Assembly (NCBI GenBank): GCA_027924645.1
Contig: BSBN01000140.1
Coordinates: forward strand, 7,570,501 to 7,634,500
Reading direction: 5' to 3'
From: Cunninghamia lanceolata
Lineage: Eukaryota > Streptophyta > Pinopsida > Cupressales > Cupressaceae
DNA: 64,000 nt
The position numbers and the translations under genes are program-made. Below, in pieces: positions 1-11,049 of this stretch. Numbering within the stretch: the first letter of the stretch is position 1; every line of letters starts with the position of its first letter. The notes under the pieces are model-generated. The model was not told the origin of the DNA. It did no database searches and saw only the letters and a list, made by a program, of their open reading frames with translations.

Positions 1-1572
1 ACAGAATTCTATGATGCATATAATGATGCAGATAGAAAGATCTTGGAGGAAGCCACAGTTAAGTACTTTAACATATACAATAAAGTATTTATTGAAATAA
101 TTTCTCTAATTCCTAAAAGTTTAGAGAAGGAACTTGAAATGAGAAAAGAAAATGCCAAGGCTAAGGATATAGAGATTAGAGAACAAATAGTTATTCATCT
201 CTATCCTTCAATTACTCCAAAACAAATGGATATGATCTTTAAAGATTGTAAGGATGAGTTCCAGAGTAAGGCTAGAATGAATCAGCTCATGCTTGGAGAA
301 ACTGATAAAGTGGCAAAAGAAATAGAAGAAATCCTCCTGAATGCCTACAAAAGATTTAATATTCCTGTTGTAGAGGATTTAGGTGATGATCCCTCGAGAA
401 TGGATAACAAAGAAGAATCTACTAAGACTGTAGCAGAAGAGGTAAAGGAGACAGGTGAAGAAAAATATGAGATCCATGAATAAGCAAACATCTCTCCTCC
501 AGTTTCTCCTGCAGACTCTGGATCTAAAGAAAAAGAAAGAGTAGAAGAGAAGATCAGTCATGAAGCGGAGGAGAAGGAAAAAGAAGATGACAGTGGTAAG
601 GCTGTAGAAGTAGAGAAAACTCCAATAGAAAAGACCACAGATGATAGTGGTAAGGTTGCAAAAGGGGACAAAACCCTATCACCGGCAAGAGACACAGCAA
701 AAGCAGTTGAAGAATTCTTAACCAAGGAGATGATGGAATTTGATGAACCGGAACTTCTACAAGGACCGTTCAATTTTGACTCCCTCTCCCCGGTTCAAAC
801 CATGAATCTAGCATCCTTTACTTCAGTAAAGGCAAAAGAAAAACTTCTGAAGTCTCACATGGAAGACTGCAAGCTCATAGAAACTACATCTGGTGTATTG
901 GAGAAGATCATGCCATCTTTTCACAAGGATCCCTCATCCTCTTCATCCGGTAATCTCATATCTCTAGTTAATAGTGTTAGCACACATTTTGATTGCTTAG
1001 AAAAGTCAGTAGAAGATGAGGTCCGAAAGGAGTTTTTGGTAAAAAAATTATTAGAGGTAAAAGGGTTAATATCAAATGATAGGAGAGTTATGGATATCAG
1101 AATAAAGAACCTAGAAAATGCTCTCAGAGATGAGGGAGATATACATAAATTTTGTTTATCCTGGCCTAAAGTGACCAAGGACATTGAGAAGAAAATAAAA
1201 GAGCAAGAGGATAAACTATTAAGTTTATCTCAAAGTCTTGATCCTCTATCCTCCTCCATAGTAAATCACGAATGTCAGACTATTGCAGTCACAAATGAAA
1301 TAAAGACACTTGAGAAGGAGAAGAAAAATATAATAAACAAGTTGAGTGAACTTAGAGGGATCATTATCCCTAAGTTAGAGGTCATGCATGAAGCCCTAAC
1401 TGATGCTCAGGCCATAGCCCGGACCAGTGATCTGATAGATCTCAAGAAGGCAGAAGCGTTTGCATTCCTGTTGAGTGGTCACATCTCAATTTTGGATAGG
1501 ATGAAGATAAGTTGGGCAATAGAACTTATACAATTGAAAAACACTTTTGCAGATATACTAAAGTATATGTAA
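1..1572 (+). pseudogene. C-terminal part of a retrotransposon accessory protein (unknown family)
   Basis: One reading frame is open from base 1 to the stop after KYM at 1572, broken only by a TAA at 481-483. The visible product is about 520 residues: a helical N-terminal part with a PSIT motif near residue 67, an acidic Lys/Glu-rich linker, and a long charged region that looks like coiled coil with an FCLSWP motif. It ends about 245 bp before the 3' LTR, where plant Copia elements sometimes carry an extra ORF. The same order of motifs (AKD, PSIT, KSH-ED, EKIMP, FCL-WP) recurs in element D at 17127-20470. I do not recognise the family. It is not gag, protease, integrase or reverse transcriptase. 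An env-like protein is possible, but no signal peptide or clear membrane anchor is visible in this part. Confidence 0.7.
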
Positions 1573-1658
1573 AGTATAACTGGATAATATACTTATGCGA
1601 TTAAGTATAGATTGAGTTTTGCAAATTTTGGTGTGTGGATCCCACCCTTTTCCATTGA

Positions 1659-1816
1659 TGTCAAAGGGGGAGTGAGGAGCAATGAAAAATAAGGAATCCA
1701 ACTAAGGGGGAGCTCTGAAAAATGTTCATAAGAATAGAGCATTAGCCAAGGGGGAGTATAGTGTGACACTTAGTCATTTTTCACTAAGTATTGCCATCAA
1801 TGCCAAAGGGGGAGAT
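1659..1816 (+). other. Multiple polypurine tracts before the 3' LTR of E
   Basis: Four AAGGGGGAG-type tracts lie at about 1662, 1704, 1749 and 1805-1815. The last abuts the LTR start (TGTTGG at 1817) and is the expected plus-strand primer. Each lies in a similar context, such as GATGTCAAAGGGGGAG. Repeated tracts upstream of the 3' LTR are a known feature of Sirevirus-type Copia elements. Confidence 0.7.
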
Positions 1817-2916
1817 TGTTGGCAAGAGACACTGTGTGGCTTCATTAGTGTTGTCATTAATGGTAACAAAGTCCATCCCACACATCCATAGGACATGGTG
1901 TGTCTTTATCGGAAGTCAGATTGAAGAAGTGTTGTGGTCTGATAAGCAAGAACAGAGCAGGCAGCAAGGTCTGACAGTTAGGTTCAGATCTCTCAGAGGA
2001 AGTATCTAAGTAAAGTATGGATTTAGGGAAGTCAAGAGGAGTACCTTGAATTATATATTCCAAGGATTTAGCCTCCGATGTAAGAAGTGTGAAGAGATAT
2101 GAGCACTTGAGTGTTGGGTTCCTGATTGGCATAGTAGACAGAGGAAGACCTAACTGGCAGAACATTAGAGCTTAATCTGGATGTGATATTGATGGTGGTT
2201 AAGTTTTCTAAGGTATCATTCATTATTGACTAACATGATTGATGACTTCTATAAGCATCTCTTTGATCCGCATTACTTGGTATGTAAAGATTCAACTGAT
2301 AGAACAAACTTTGGGAAAATATTGAGTATTCCAAATGCTGACTAGGAAAGTGTTGAAATCATTGGTGCGGATATATATACCATATGGATTTGGTTATGAA
2401 GGTGAGAGAAAAGTAGTGAAGTGCGAAGAAAAACAAAGGATAGTGTGAAGGCAGTAATACAGGTCCGGTATGTGACAGGACAGCAGCACCAAAGAAGAGA
2501 AAAGATGAAGTGCAGTAGATCAGTGTATTGAGCTTAACCAGAACTAAACCTTAGCATGTGTGGATGCTTCTCATCAGTTCAAGTATCTTGTCACCTTATA
2601 CCTTGTAGACAGTGAGTCTCTTGCAAGCAGTGAGCCTCTTGTGAGTAGTGTGCTCGGGCAGTGAGCCCTAATTGGCAAGTGCCATTTTGTATTTCTATTC
2701 TTCTAATAGAGAATACATTCTTGGGTTAATCACCCCGTGGTTTTCTCCCTTAATAGGGTTTCCACGTCAAAAATATTATGTCATGTGTACTGAGTTTATA
2801 TCTACTTTCATGTTCATTCAAGCTTATGTGTTTTGATGTTGTACTAGTTACTAAAAAAGAACAGAAAGTTAAAATAATTAAGATAACTGATTCACCCCCC
2901 CTCTCAGTTATCAACA
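1817..2916 (+). repeat. 3' LTR of element E (1100 bp)
   Basis: It starts TGTTGG directly after the polypurine tract and ends TCAACA before Copia A sequence resumes, so it has TG...CA ends. GTGAGC-type motifs repeat at about 2608-2668. The end region has the AGGGTTTCCACGT block shared with the other Copia LTRs in the window. The partner LTR lies left of the window. Confidence 0.8.
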
Positions 2917-3976
2917 ATATTCATTCATTACATCTTACATCAAATTTCCCTAGGTCTTCATCTCACAATTCATAGGGGGTTTTAGTGGCATTTCCTTTCA
3001 CTTGAACTCTGTTTTGAATGTAGATAATAGCTTGTATAGCTTCTTTCCAAAAGACTTTCAGCAGGCCTCCTTCCTTCATCATTGTTTTGGCAGCTTCTTG
3101 AACTATCATGTTCTTCCTTTCCACATCTCCATTTTGTTGAGAAGTTCTTGGTACAGAAAATGTTGAATTTATTTGATGTGAACTCACCTTGTATATTTGA
3201 CCTCAACCATTTGATTTTCAATTCTATTTCATTTTCAACCATTTCTTTGAAGTATTTGAACTTCTCTAGGGATTTTGATTTATCTCTTAGAAAAGTAACC
3301 CAAGTCATTCTAGAATAATCTTCAATAAGTAACATGAAGTACCTATCACCTTGCAGACTTCTTATCCTTGTAGGACCACATAGATCTATATGAACTAGAT
3401 CTAGCAAACTGGTAGAGAATCACTCTTTACTCTTGAAACTTGTTCTTGTCTGCTTCCCCAACTGACATTCTGTACAAATAGTATTGGAGGGTTTCACAAG
3501 TTTTTGTAGATCACTTACAGTCTGTCCTGAACTTATCTTTACTAGATTATCAAAATTTATATGACACAACCTTCTATGCCACAACCAAATTTCATCTGCT
3601 TGTACTAATAAATAGTAATCATTAGTTCCTCTTAATTGATAGATGTTACCTCTTGTCTTCTTACTAGTAGCAATCACAGTTCTAGAGCTTTGCATTATCT
3701 TGCATCCATTGTCTTTGAATCTCAGATCATAACCTTTGTCACACATCTAACCAACACTTAAAAGATTATGCTTTAAACCCTTCACATAGAGAGCATTGTC
3801 AGTGTTATCCTTTCCATCAAATGAAATAGATCCTTTTCCACAAATCTTACTAGCTGCATTGTCTCCAAACCTAACTAGTCCTCCATCATATTTTTCCAAT
3901 ATTACAAACTTTTGTCATTGATCATGTGATGTGAGCATCCACTATCAATAATCCATTTGTCCTTGTCTTTCTCAAC
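2917..3976 (-). pseudogene. Copia A protease-integrase fragment
   Basis: The minus strand encodes a Copia aspartic protease site (WIIDSGCSHHM, near 3930), the GAG-pre-integrase segment with its zinc-binding H..H/C..C pattern (LWHRRLCHINF, then CTECQLGK), and an integrase core beginning HIDLCGPTR. The second catalytic Asp is lost: the usual RSDRGGEF reads RSNIQGEF. The Glu of the ERKN motif is kept. Several frameshifts are present. About 60 bp that B has near 8840-8905 are missing here near 2966. The fragment ends where element E inserted. Confidence 0.85.
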
Positions 3977-5017
3977 CTAAATAGTCAAAGAACTTTTTTC
4001 CACCAATTTTTCTTCCTTCACACATCTAGCATGATTAATAGATACATGTTCTTCTTTAATAGAAATAAACAAGCATTCATTTGCACTAGCACTAGCATCA
4101 TCAGATTCATCATTAGTCACACCTTCATCATCAAAATATCTAAGATAGTAGCATTTATTTGGAACTCTAGGCATGTTCTCAAATCTTTTTCTATTCCTTT
4201 CAATTCTTTTAGGACATATGGAAGCATAATGACCTACTTTACCACATAAGAAACATTTGAGGTGTAATTTTCCTTTGAACTTACAGCAACCTCTTTGCAT
4301 TTTGTAGACAAAGCTGGCTTCAATTTCATCAAGCTCATTATCAGGTTCTACCTTGTACATTTTTTTCTCTAGAGATATTTTCTGAACTACTAGATTTGAA
4401 AGAAGTTTCTACCTTTGGAAGAGCATCACCAAACTCTCTCATTTCAAAAGTAGTAATCTTACCAAGTAACTTATCCATATTAATCCTTTTCATAGTCATT
4501 ATTTATTTGATTGCAGCTACCTTGTGTGCATAGGATTTAGGTAATGACCTAAGAATTTTAATCACAACTTTAGTTTCATCAACAGTTCCTCCCATACATT
4601 TGATTCTCGTAACAAGTTCATCAACCTTTTGCACGAAGGATGTTATGTTTTCATCTTCTCCCATTTAAAGTCCTTCATATTTGATTTTTAGTCCCTATAA
4701 TTTGACACTCTTTACCAAATCCTCTCCTTCATCACATTACTTAGCTTATCCCAGACTTCTTTAGCATACTCAGAATCCATGACCTTTATTAAATCAGAAG
4801 CAGTCAATGCACTCAATAGAGCATCTCTAGATTTTATATTTACTTCATATTCTTTGACTCCATCTTCAGTTGTCAGACCATTCTCTAGCATGGTATATTT
4901 AGTCTATGTCGCTTTCCATACTTTATAACCAATGTAAAGTAGATGGCTTTTCATGTGAATCTTCCAAGTTGCATAATTTGTTCCATCAAACTGTAGAGCC
5001 TCCTTCTTGTAAGATAT
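3977..5017 (-). pseudogene. Copia A gag
   Basis: This is the gag polyprotein segment of Copia A. It starts at a codon equivalent to B's ATG, here mutated to ATA (5015-5017), followed by SYKKEALQFDG. The middle matches the UBN2-type capsid region, and the C-terminal zinc knuckle is intact (CFLCGKVGHYASIC). A TAG at 4904-4906 falls at the same place as the TAG in B. Further stops and frameshifts break the middle part. In the family the product packages element RNA into virus-like particles. Confidence 0.85.
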
Positions 5018-5053
5018 CCTGGATCTACCTCAAGCTGTTAAGCTTACCACCGA

Positions 5054-5073
5054 GGAACCTTGCTCTAATACAA
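5054..5073 (-). other. Primer-binding site of Copia A
   Basis: On the minus strand the bases next to the LTR read TTGTATTAGAGCAAGGTTCC. This is a mutated form of the initiator-Met-tRNA site TGGTATCAGAGC that is typical of plant Copia elements. Confidence 0.75.
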
Positions 5074-5075
5074 AT

Positions 5076-6604
5076 TGTTGAAATACACTAGACAACTGAG
5101 AGGAGGCAGTGAATCAATTGTCAGAAAAACTTAGCTTCATATGAACATCAAACCATCAATAACTTAATTGCTTATAATCAAAATTAACCATAAGAGCATG
5201 AAACCATAAACTTAATCACAAACACAAATTCAACATAGAAGACAGCAAATTTTTACATGGAAAATCCTAAGAGGGAAAAACCTCAATGGGTGTTAGCCCA
5301 CAGAAATATATATGTTATAACAATACTAAAAAATAGAGGCTCACTGCCTACAGGGGTCACTGCCCAAATTGCTCACTGCAAAGAATGACTCACTGCCAAA
5401 GGGTGGCTCACTGCTAAGGGGTGGCTCACTGCCAAGGGTTGGCTCACTACCAAAGTGGTGAACTGGTTAAGTAGCATGTACTCTATGCCAGGATTCAGTT
5501 CCATTAAAGCACAATATACTTTATCTACTCAGCTATTTCACACCTTCACACTTATCTCTTCATCTTTTCCACACATTTTTTTGCAACTCTATTACATGCT
5601 TTTATACAATTCATCAACCTTGGAATGTACATCAAGGTCGGCATTACATTCATCAACCATTGGAACATTCTCCAAGGTCGGCATTACAAAACATACATAG
5701 AAATAGGTCTAGACCTATTACAAAATTTGGCTAAGGAAAGATGTAGAGAAGTATGATGAACATGCCATGCCTTAGATGGGACTCAAATGCAATCATCCAT
5801 GCCTCAACATGCTTCTACAATCTTCAATGCATCTCCGCAAATAGTGAAACCAACCAAGTTAGCCAAAACTGGAGTTAACACTAGGTTTTATAAGAATGTT
5901 CTTCTTTCACAATCCACACTTCTCTTTACAGACCAATCCAAAGGTAGGAACACGATCAGGAGACATCTAGAAGCACATTGTAATCACCAGGAACAATCGC
6001 ATGATCTCTAACCACTCTGTCAAGAAGATTCTTCAAACTAGAGCACAAGAACGACACTGTCAGCTACTGTCATAAGGATAGCTTGCGGACCACCAAATCA
6101 TGAACCATTGGAGTTGAAGGCACTTAACATCATCTCAGACTTATCTTTAGAACCTCATATAAAAATACTTCAATGTGGAGGAATGCAGAGCATAACACTT
6201 TCTCACTGTCTTTGCCAATCATACATAAAAAGTTGTTTTCACTCCGATGAACATAACTCACTCAATTCTTCATACTGGAGGCCCAAACTCAGAACATAGT
6301 ATCTTCAAATGGACTTGTAAATAACTTCCAATCCACATACAAAGATATTCATTCTACAGAAAATGTAGAGCATTCTTCTGGACTATTCTTCTGTATGCAA
6401 TACACTATTTCCATTGCAACTCATTGTTTCTACTGGAGAAGCTAATTTTCTCAATATCCTCAAAATCAAGATTACTTACATAAGTAAATACAAAGCATCT
6501 TACTCATTAAAAGTAAACAACAACATATGAGCATAGTTGACACTAATGACAACACATATATGTTGACATCAATGACAACGTCGATTAGGCACATACTTGC
6601 ATCA
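5076..6604 (-). repeat. Shared LTR of Copia A (5') and Copia B (3')
   Basis: The 1529-bp LTR aligns along its whole length with 11050-12571. On the plus strand it runs from TGTTGAAATACAC to TTGCATCA (the last CA-type end is mutated from CAACA). Seven copies of GGCTCACTGCC-like motifs lie at 5336-5452. A primer site abuts its left end (A side) and a degenerate polypurine tract its right end (B side), so it serves two elements. Confidence 0.85.
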
Positions 6605-6944
6605 ATCGCCCTGTTTGTCATTGATGGTAGCATAATATGTGAAAAACTATAAAGACCATTAAGATACAATTCTCCCCCTTTCTCTTTACACATCTTCATT
6701 CTTTTCTTTTCTAATTTTTTCACATGATTTCTCTCCCCCTTTGACATTAATGGAAAAGGGCACATACTTGCACTCTGCCGCTTAGATCAATTTTGAACTT
6801 CTACAACCAACTGTTTTGTCATCATTCAACTACCCCCTGAGAGGTAGCTCTTAGAACATCAATCCAAATCAAAGAATAAATCTTTAGGAACCAATGGACT
6901 AATGCATTCCTTTGCATCTTAGTTCAGAGATGGAGGGGTAATGA
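6605..6944 (-). other. Polypurine-tract region of Copia B
   Basis: This is the stretch between the RNase H end and the 3' LTR. Minus-strand tracts AAAGGGGGAGA lie near 6670 and 6735, the second in the context AATGTCAAAGGGGGAGAG that also occurs in C, D and E. The tract directly at the LTR is decayed (AAACAGGGCGAT). Confidence 0.65.
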
Positions 6945-8810
6945 CCCCTAATTTTTCCTTAGATACTCAAAAGTATCCTTAGGCAAAGGCTTAGTAAAGA
7001 TATCTACAATCTGATCCTTTTTGGGCACATATTCCAACTTAAATTCATTCTCTGTCACCTTTTCCCTCAAAAAGTGATATCTTATAGATATATGTTTTAT
7101 TCTTGAGTGCCTCACTAGATTCTTGGAAATATTTATGGCACTTGTATTGTCACACAAGATTGCAATTGGATCTTTATAAACAAATCTTATATCCTTCAAA
7201 GTCTACTTCATCCATAACACTTGAGTACAACAACATGCTTCTGCAATATACTTTGCTCCTGTAGTTGACAATGAGATTAAATCTTGTTTCTTTCTCGGCC
7301 ATGAAACCAATCTATTTCCCAAGAAGAAAGCACCTCAACTTGTACTTTTTCTATCATCAACATCTCCTACCCAATCAACATCTATATAAGCATTGAGATT
7401 AAAATCATTATCCTTTGGATACCATAAGCCATGATCTAGAGTGCCTTTTAAATACCTCAGGACTCTCTTTACTGCCATCACATGTGATTCTCTTAGATCA
7501 TCTTGAAATCTTGCAACAAGACAAACCGCATGCATAATATCAGGTCTAGTTTGAGTTAGATAAATTAATCCCCCAATCATGGATCTGTACTTTTTCTGAT
7601 CAATTTTGGCTAATTCATTAGTCTTGCTCAATTTGTAGCCAGTCACTATGCGAGTACATACTAGTTTAGAGTCTTCCATCCCAAACTTTTTTAACAACTC
7701 TTTTACATACTTGGATTGAGATATGAAGATTCCTCTATATGATTGATTGATTTGCAGACCTAGAAAGAAATGCATCTCAAGAAACATAGATATCTCAAAC
7801 TCTTTCTACATTTAACCAGCAAATTTCATACACATACATTTATTTCCACCAAAGGTGATATCATCAACAAAGACTTCAACAATCAAAATTTGATCACCAT
7901 TAATCTTGAAATAAAGATTACTGTCAGCAGTGCATTTACTAAATCCTAACTATAATAAGTACTTATCCAACCTTGCATACCATGCCTTGGAAGCTTGCTT
8001 GAGTCCATATAATGCTTTCTTCAACCTACATAACATATCACCCTGATTTGATAGTTGGAATCCTTCTGGTTGCTCACTGTAGACTTCCTCTTCTAACTCC
8101 CCATTCAGGAAGGCAAACTTCACATCCATCTGATACACTTTGAAATCTTTTTGAACTGAAAATGCTAGAAACAATCCAATTACTTCAATCTGACTACTAG
8201 AGAAAAAGTCTCTTCAAAATCTACCCCTTCAATTTAAGAATATCCTTTACATACAAGCATTTCTTTATGCCTTTCAACTTCTCTATTTTCATTCAGCTTA
8301 TTCCCTGAAGACCCATTTGGTTCTAATGATATTTTTGTCAGTAGGTCTAGGAATTAATTCTCAAGTTTCATTCTTGTCTATCTGCATTAGTTCTTCTTCC
8401 ATTGCTTTAACCCAGTTTTCATCATTACAGGCTTCATTCACAGTTTTTGGTTCAACTGTAGAGAGCAGATAGTAATCCACTTGTTCTTCTATAGCTCTTT
8501 TCCTTGCTAGCACTCCTCTCTCTTTGTTTCCAATAATTTGATCTTTAGAGTGATTGATTCTTACATACCTAGGAGTTTTAGCAATTTTTGGAGCCTTTTC
8601 TTCTTCACTTTGATTATCTTCTTGTTCAACTTTTTCTTCATGAGTTATATTAGCAGGTTCATTTGACTCATAGCCACTCTAAACTGATGTTTTTCATTTC
8701 CTTCATTCACATTCACGTTTGCACTCTCCACAATCTTCTTCAGCCTTTTGTTGTAGCATTGCTAGGCCTTACTCTTGGTAGAGTATCCAAGGAAGATTCC
8801 TTCATCACAT
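6945..8810 (-). pseudogene. Copia B reverse transcriptase-RNase H
   Basis: Typical Copia RT blocks are read on the minus strand: VYQMDVKFAFLNGELEEEVY and LKKALYGLKQA (7950-8174), then the catalytic FVDDI motif near 7870, FFLGLQI and SMIGGLIYL (7335-7787). RNase H follows with YIDVDWVGDVDDRKSTS and ILCDNTSAI. It ends in KDQIVDIFTKPLP close to the polypurine tracts. Stops and frameshifts between these blocks make it non-functional. The region nearest 8200-8800 is strongly degraded. Confidence 0.88.
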
Positions 8811-9959
8811 CTTGCATCAAATTTCCCTAGGTCTTCATCTCTTCTAATATAGCATTTGCTTCCAAAGACTTTGAAGTATCTTACTTTTGGAATTCTTCCA
8901 TACCACAATTCATAGGGGGTTTTAGTGCCATTTCCTTTCACTTGAAATTTGTTTTGAATGTAGACAGAAGTATGTATATCTTCTTTCTAGAAGACTTCGG
9001 ACATGCCTCCTCCCTTCATCATTGTTCTAGCATCTTCTAGAATTGTCCTGTTCTTCCTTTCCACAACTCCATTTTCCTAAGAAGTTTTACATGTAGACAA
9101 CTGTCTTTAAATTCCTTACTCTTCATAGGAAATGTTGAATTCATTTGATATGAACTCACCTCTTGTATTAGACCTCAAGCATTTGATTTTTAGTTCTATT
9201 TCATTTTCAACTATTTCTTTGAAGGATTTGAACATCTCTAGAGCTTATGATTTGTATCTTAGAAAACTAACCCAAGTCATTCTAGAATAATCATCAATAA
9301 GTAACATGAAGTACTTCTCACCTTGCAGACTTCTTATCCTTGTAGGACCACATAGATATGTATGAACTAGATCTAGCAAATTAGTAGAGAATTACTCTTT
9401 ACTCTTGAAACTCATTCTTGTATGCTTCCCCAACTGAGATTCCATGTAAATATTATTGGAGCATTTCACAAGTTTTGGTAGATCTGTTGCAGTATGTCCT
9501 GAACTTACCGTTACCAGATTATAAAAATTTATGACACAACCTTCTATTCCACAACCAATTTTTATCTACTTGGGCTAATAAATAGTAATCATTAGTTCGT
9601 CTTAATTGATAGATGTTACCTTTGGTCTTCTTACCAGTAGAAATAACAATTCTAGAGCTTTCCATTATCTTGCATCCATTGTCTTTGAATCTCATATCAT
9701 AATTTTTGTCACACATCTGACCAACACTCAAAAGATTATGCTTTAAACCCTTCACATAGAGAACATTGTCAGTGTTATTCTTTCCATCAAATGAAATAGA
9801 TCCTTTTCCATAAATCTTACCAATTGCATTGTCTCCAAACCTAACCAGTCCTCCATCATATTTTTCCAAACTTACAAACTTAATTTTGTCACTAGTCATG
9901 TGATGTGAGCATCCACTATCAATAATCCATTTTTCCTTATCTTTCTCAACCTAAACAGC
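8811..9959 (-). pseudogene. Copia B protease-integrase
   Basis: The minus strand reads the protease site WIIDSGCSHHMTSD near 9925, then a pre-integrase segment (9519-9899) with LYVKGLKHNLLSVGQM. A decayed integrase core follows with recognisable DYSRMTW-type sequence. The integrase has many stops. It also keeps the stretch near 8840-8905 that is deleted in copy A. Confidence 0.82.
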
Positions 9960-10991
9960 CAAAGCACTTTCTTCCACTTGTTTTTCTTCCTTCACATAAC
10001 TAGTAGGATTAGTAGACATAGGTTCTTCTTTAATAGAAATACACAGGCATTCATTTGTACTAGTACTAGCATCATTAGATACATCATCAGTCACACCTTT
10101 TTCATCAAAATCTCTAACATAGTAGCATTTCTTTGGAGCTCTAGGCAGTTCTCAAATCTTTTTTTTATTCCTTTGAATTCTATTAGGACATTTGGAAGCA
10201 TAAAAACCTACTTTACCATTTGATAAGCATTTGAAGGGTAATTTTCCTTTGAACTTACCTAAACCTCTTTGCAGTCTGTCAACAAAGTTGGCTTCAATTT
10301 CATCAAGCTCATCATCAGGTTCTACCTTGTACTTTTCTACTCTGGAAATCTTTTCTAAAGTACTGGCTTTGAAAGCAATTTCTACTTTTAGTAGAGCATC
10401 ACCAAACTCTCTCATTTCAAAAGGAGTAATCTTACCAAGCAACTGATCATTATTAATCCTTTTAATAGTCATTATTTCTTCAATTACAACTACCTTGTGT
10501 GAATAGGATTTAGGTAATGACCTAAGAATTTTCTTCACAACTTTAGTTTCAGCAATAGTTCCTCCCATACCTTTGATTCCAATAACAAATTCATTAACCT
10601 TTTGCATGAAGGATGTTATGTTTTCATCTTCTTCCATTATAAGTCCTTCATATTTGGATTTTAGTCCTTGCAATTTGGCACTCTTTACAGAATCATCTCC
10701 TTCATATAGATTACTTAGCTTATCCCTGACTTCTTCAGCATACTCATAATCCATGACCTTTATTAAATCAAAGTCAGCCAATGCACTCAACAGAGCATCT
10801 CTAGATTTTATATTTACCTCATATTCTTTGACTTCATCTTCAATTGTCAAACCATTCTCCGACATGGTATATTCAGTCTATGTCACTTGCCATACTTTAT
10901 AACCAATGCAAAGTAGATGATTTTTCATGTGAATCTTCCAAGTTGCATAATTCATCCCATCAAATTGCAGAGCCTGCTTCTTGTAAGACAT
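9960..10991 (-). pseudogene. Copia B gag
   Basis: The frame starts at ATG 10989-10991 (MSYKKQALQFDG). A TAG at 10878-10880 lies at the same site as in A, after which 237 codons are open (10152-10865). The capsid-like region contains LSNLYEGDDSVKSAKLQGLK. The zinc knuckle is damaged: CLSNGKVGFYASKC has lost one Cys and the His of the CCHC pattern. Confidence 0.85.
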
Positions 10992-11027
10992 CCTAGATCT
11001 ACCTCAAGTTGTTAAGATTACCATTAA

Positions 11028-11047
11028 GGAACCTTGCTCTGATACCA
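11028..11047 (-). other. Primer-binding site of Copia B
   Basis: On the minus strand it reads TGGTATCAGAGCAAGGTTCC two bases after the LTR end (CAACA). The first twelve bases are the canonical initiator-Met-tRNA site. Confidence 0.88.
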
Positions 11048-11049
11048 AT

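Larger units (their letters stand above)
1..2916 (+). mobile_element. 3' part of LTR retrotransposon E, inserted in Copia element A
   Basis: Only the 3' part is in the window: the end of a long ORF, a polypurine-rich leader and a complete 3' LTR ending in TCAACA at 2916. Directly to the right the sequence resumes inside the integrase region of the minus-strand Copia element A, and the sister Copia copy B has the same region uninterrupted near 8811. E is therefore nested in A. The LTR begins TGTTGG and follows AAAGGGGGAGAT. The ORF resembles the accessory ORF of element D, and the LTR shares the GGCAGTGAGC repeats of its neighbours. Whether E has pol genes cannot be seen because its 5' half is outside the window. 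Confidence 0.85.

Noticed and set aside
1857..2165. 102-codon minus-strand ORF
   Set aside because: It lies wholly inside the 3' LTR of E, antisense, with no motif.
5336..5452. Regularly spaced short repeats reminiscent of a CRISPR array
   Set aside because: The repeats are 11 bp, imperfect, spaced 16-19 bp, lie in a plant LTR and recur in sister LTRs; no cas genes are present.
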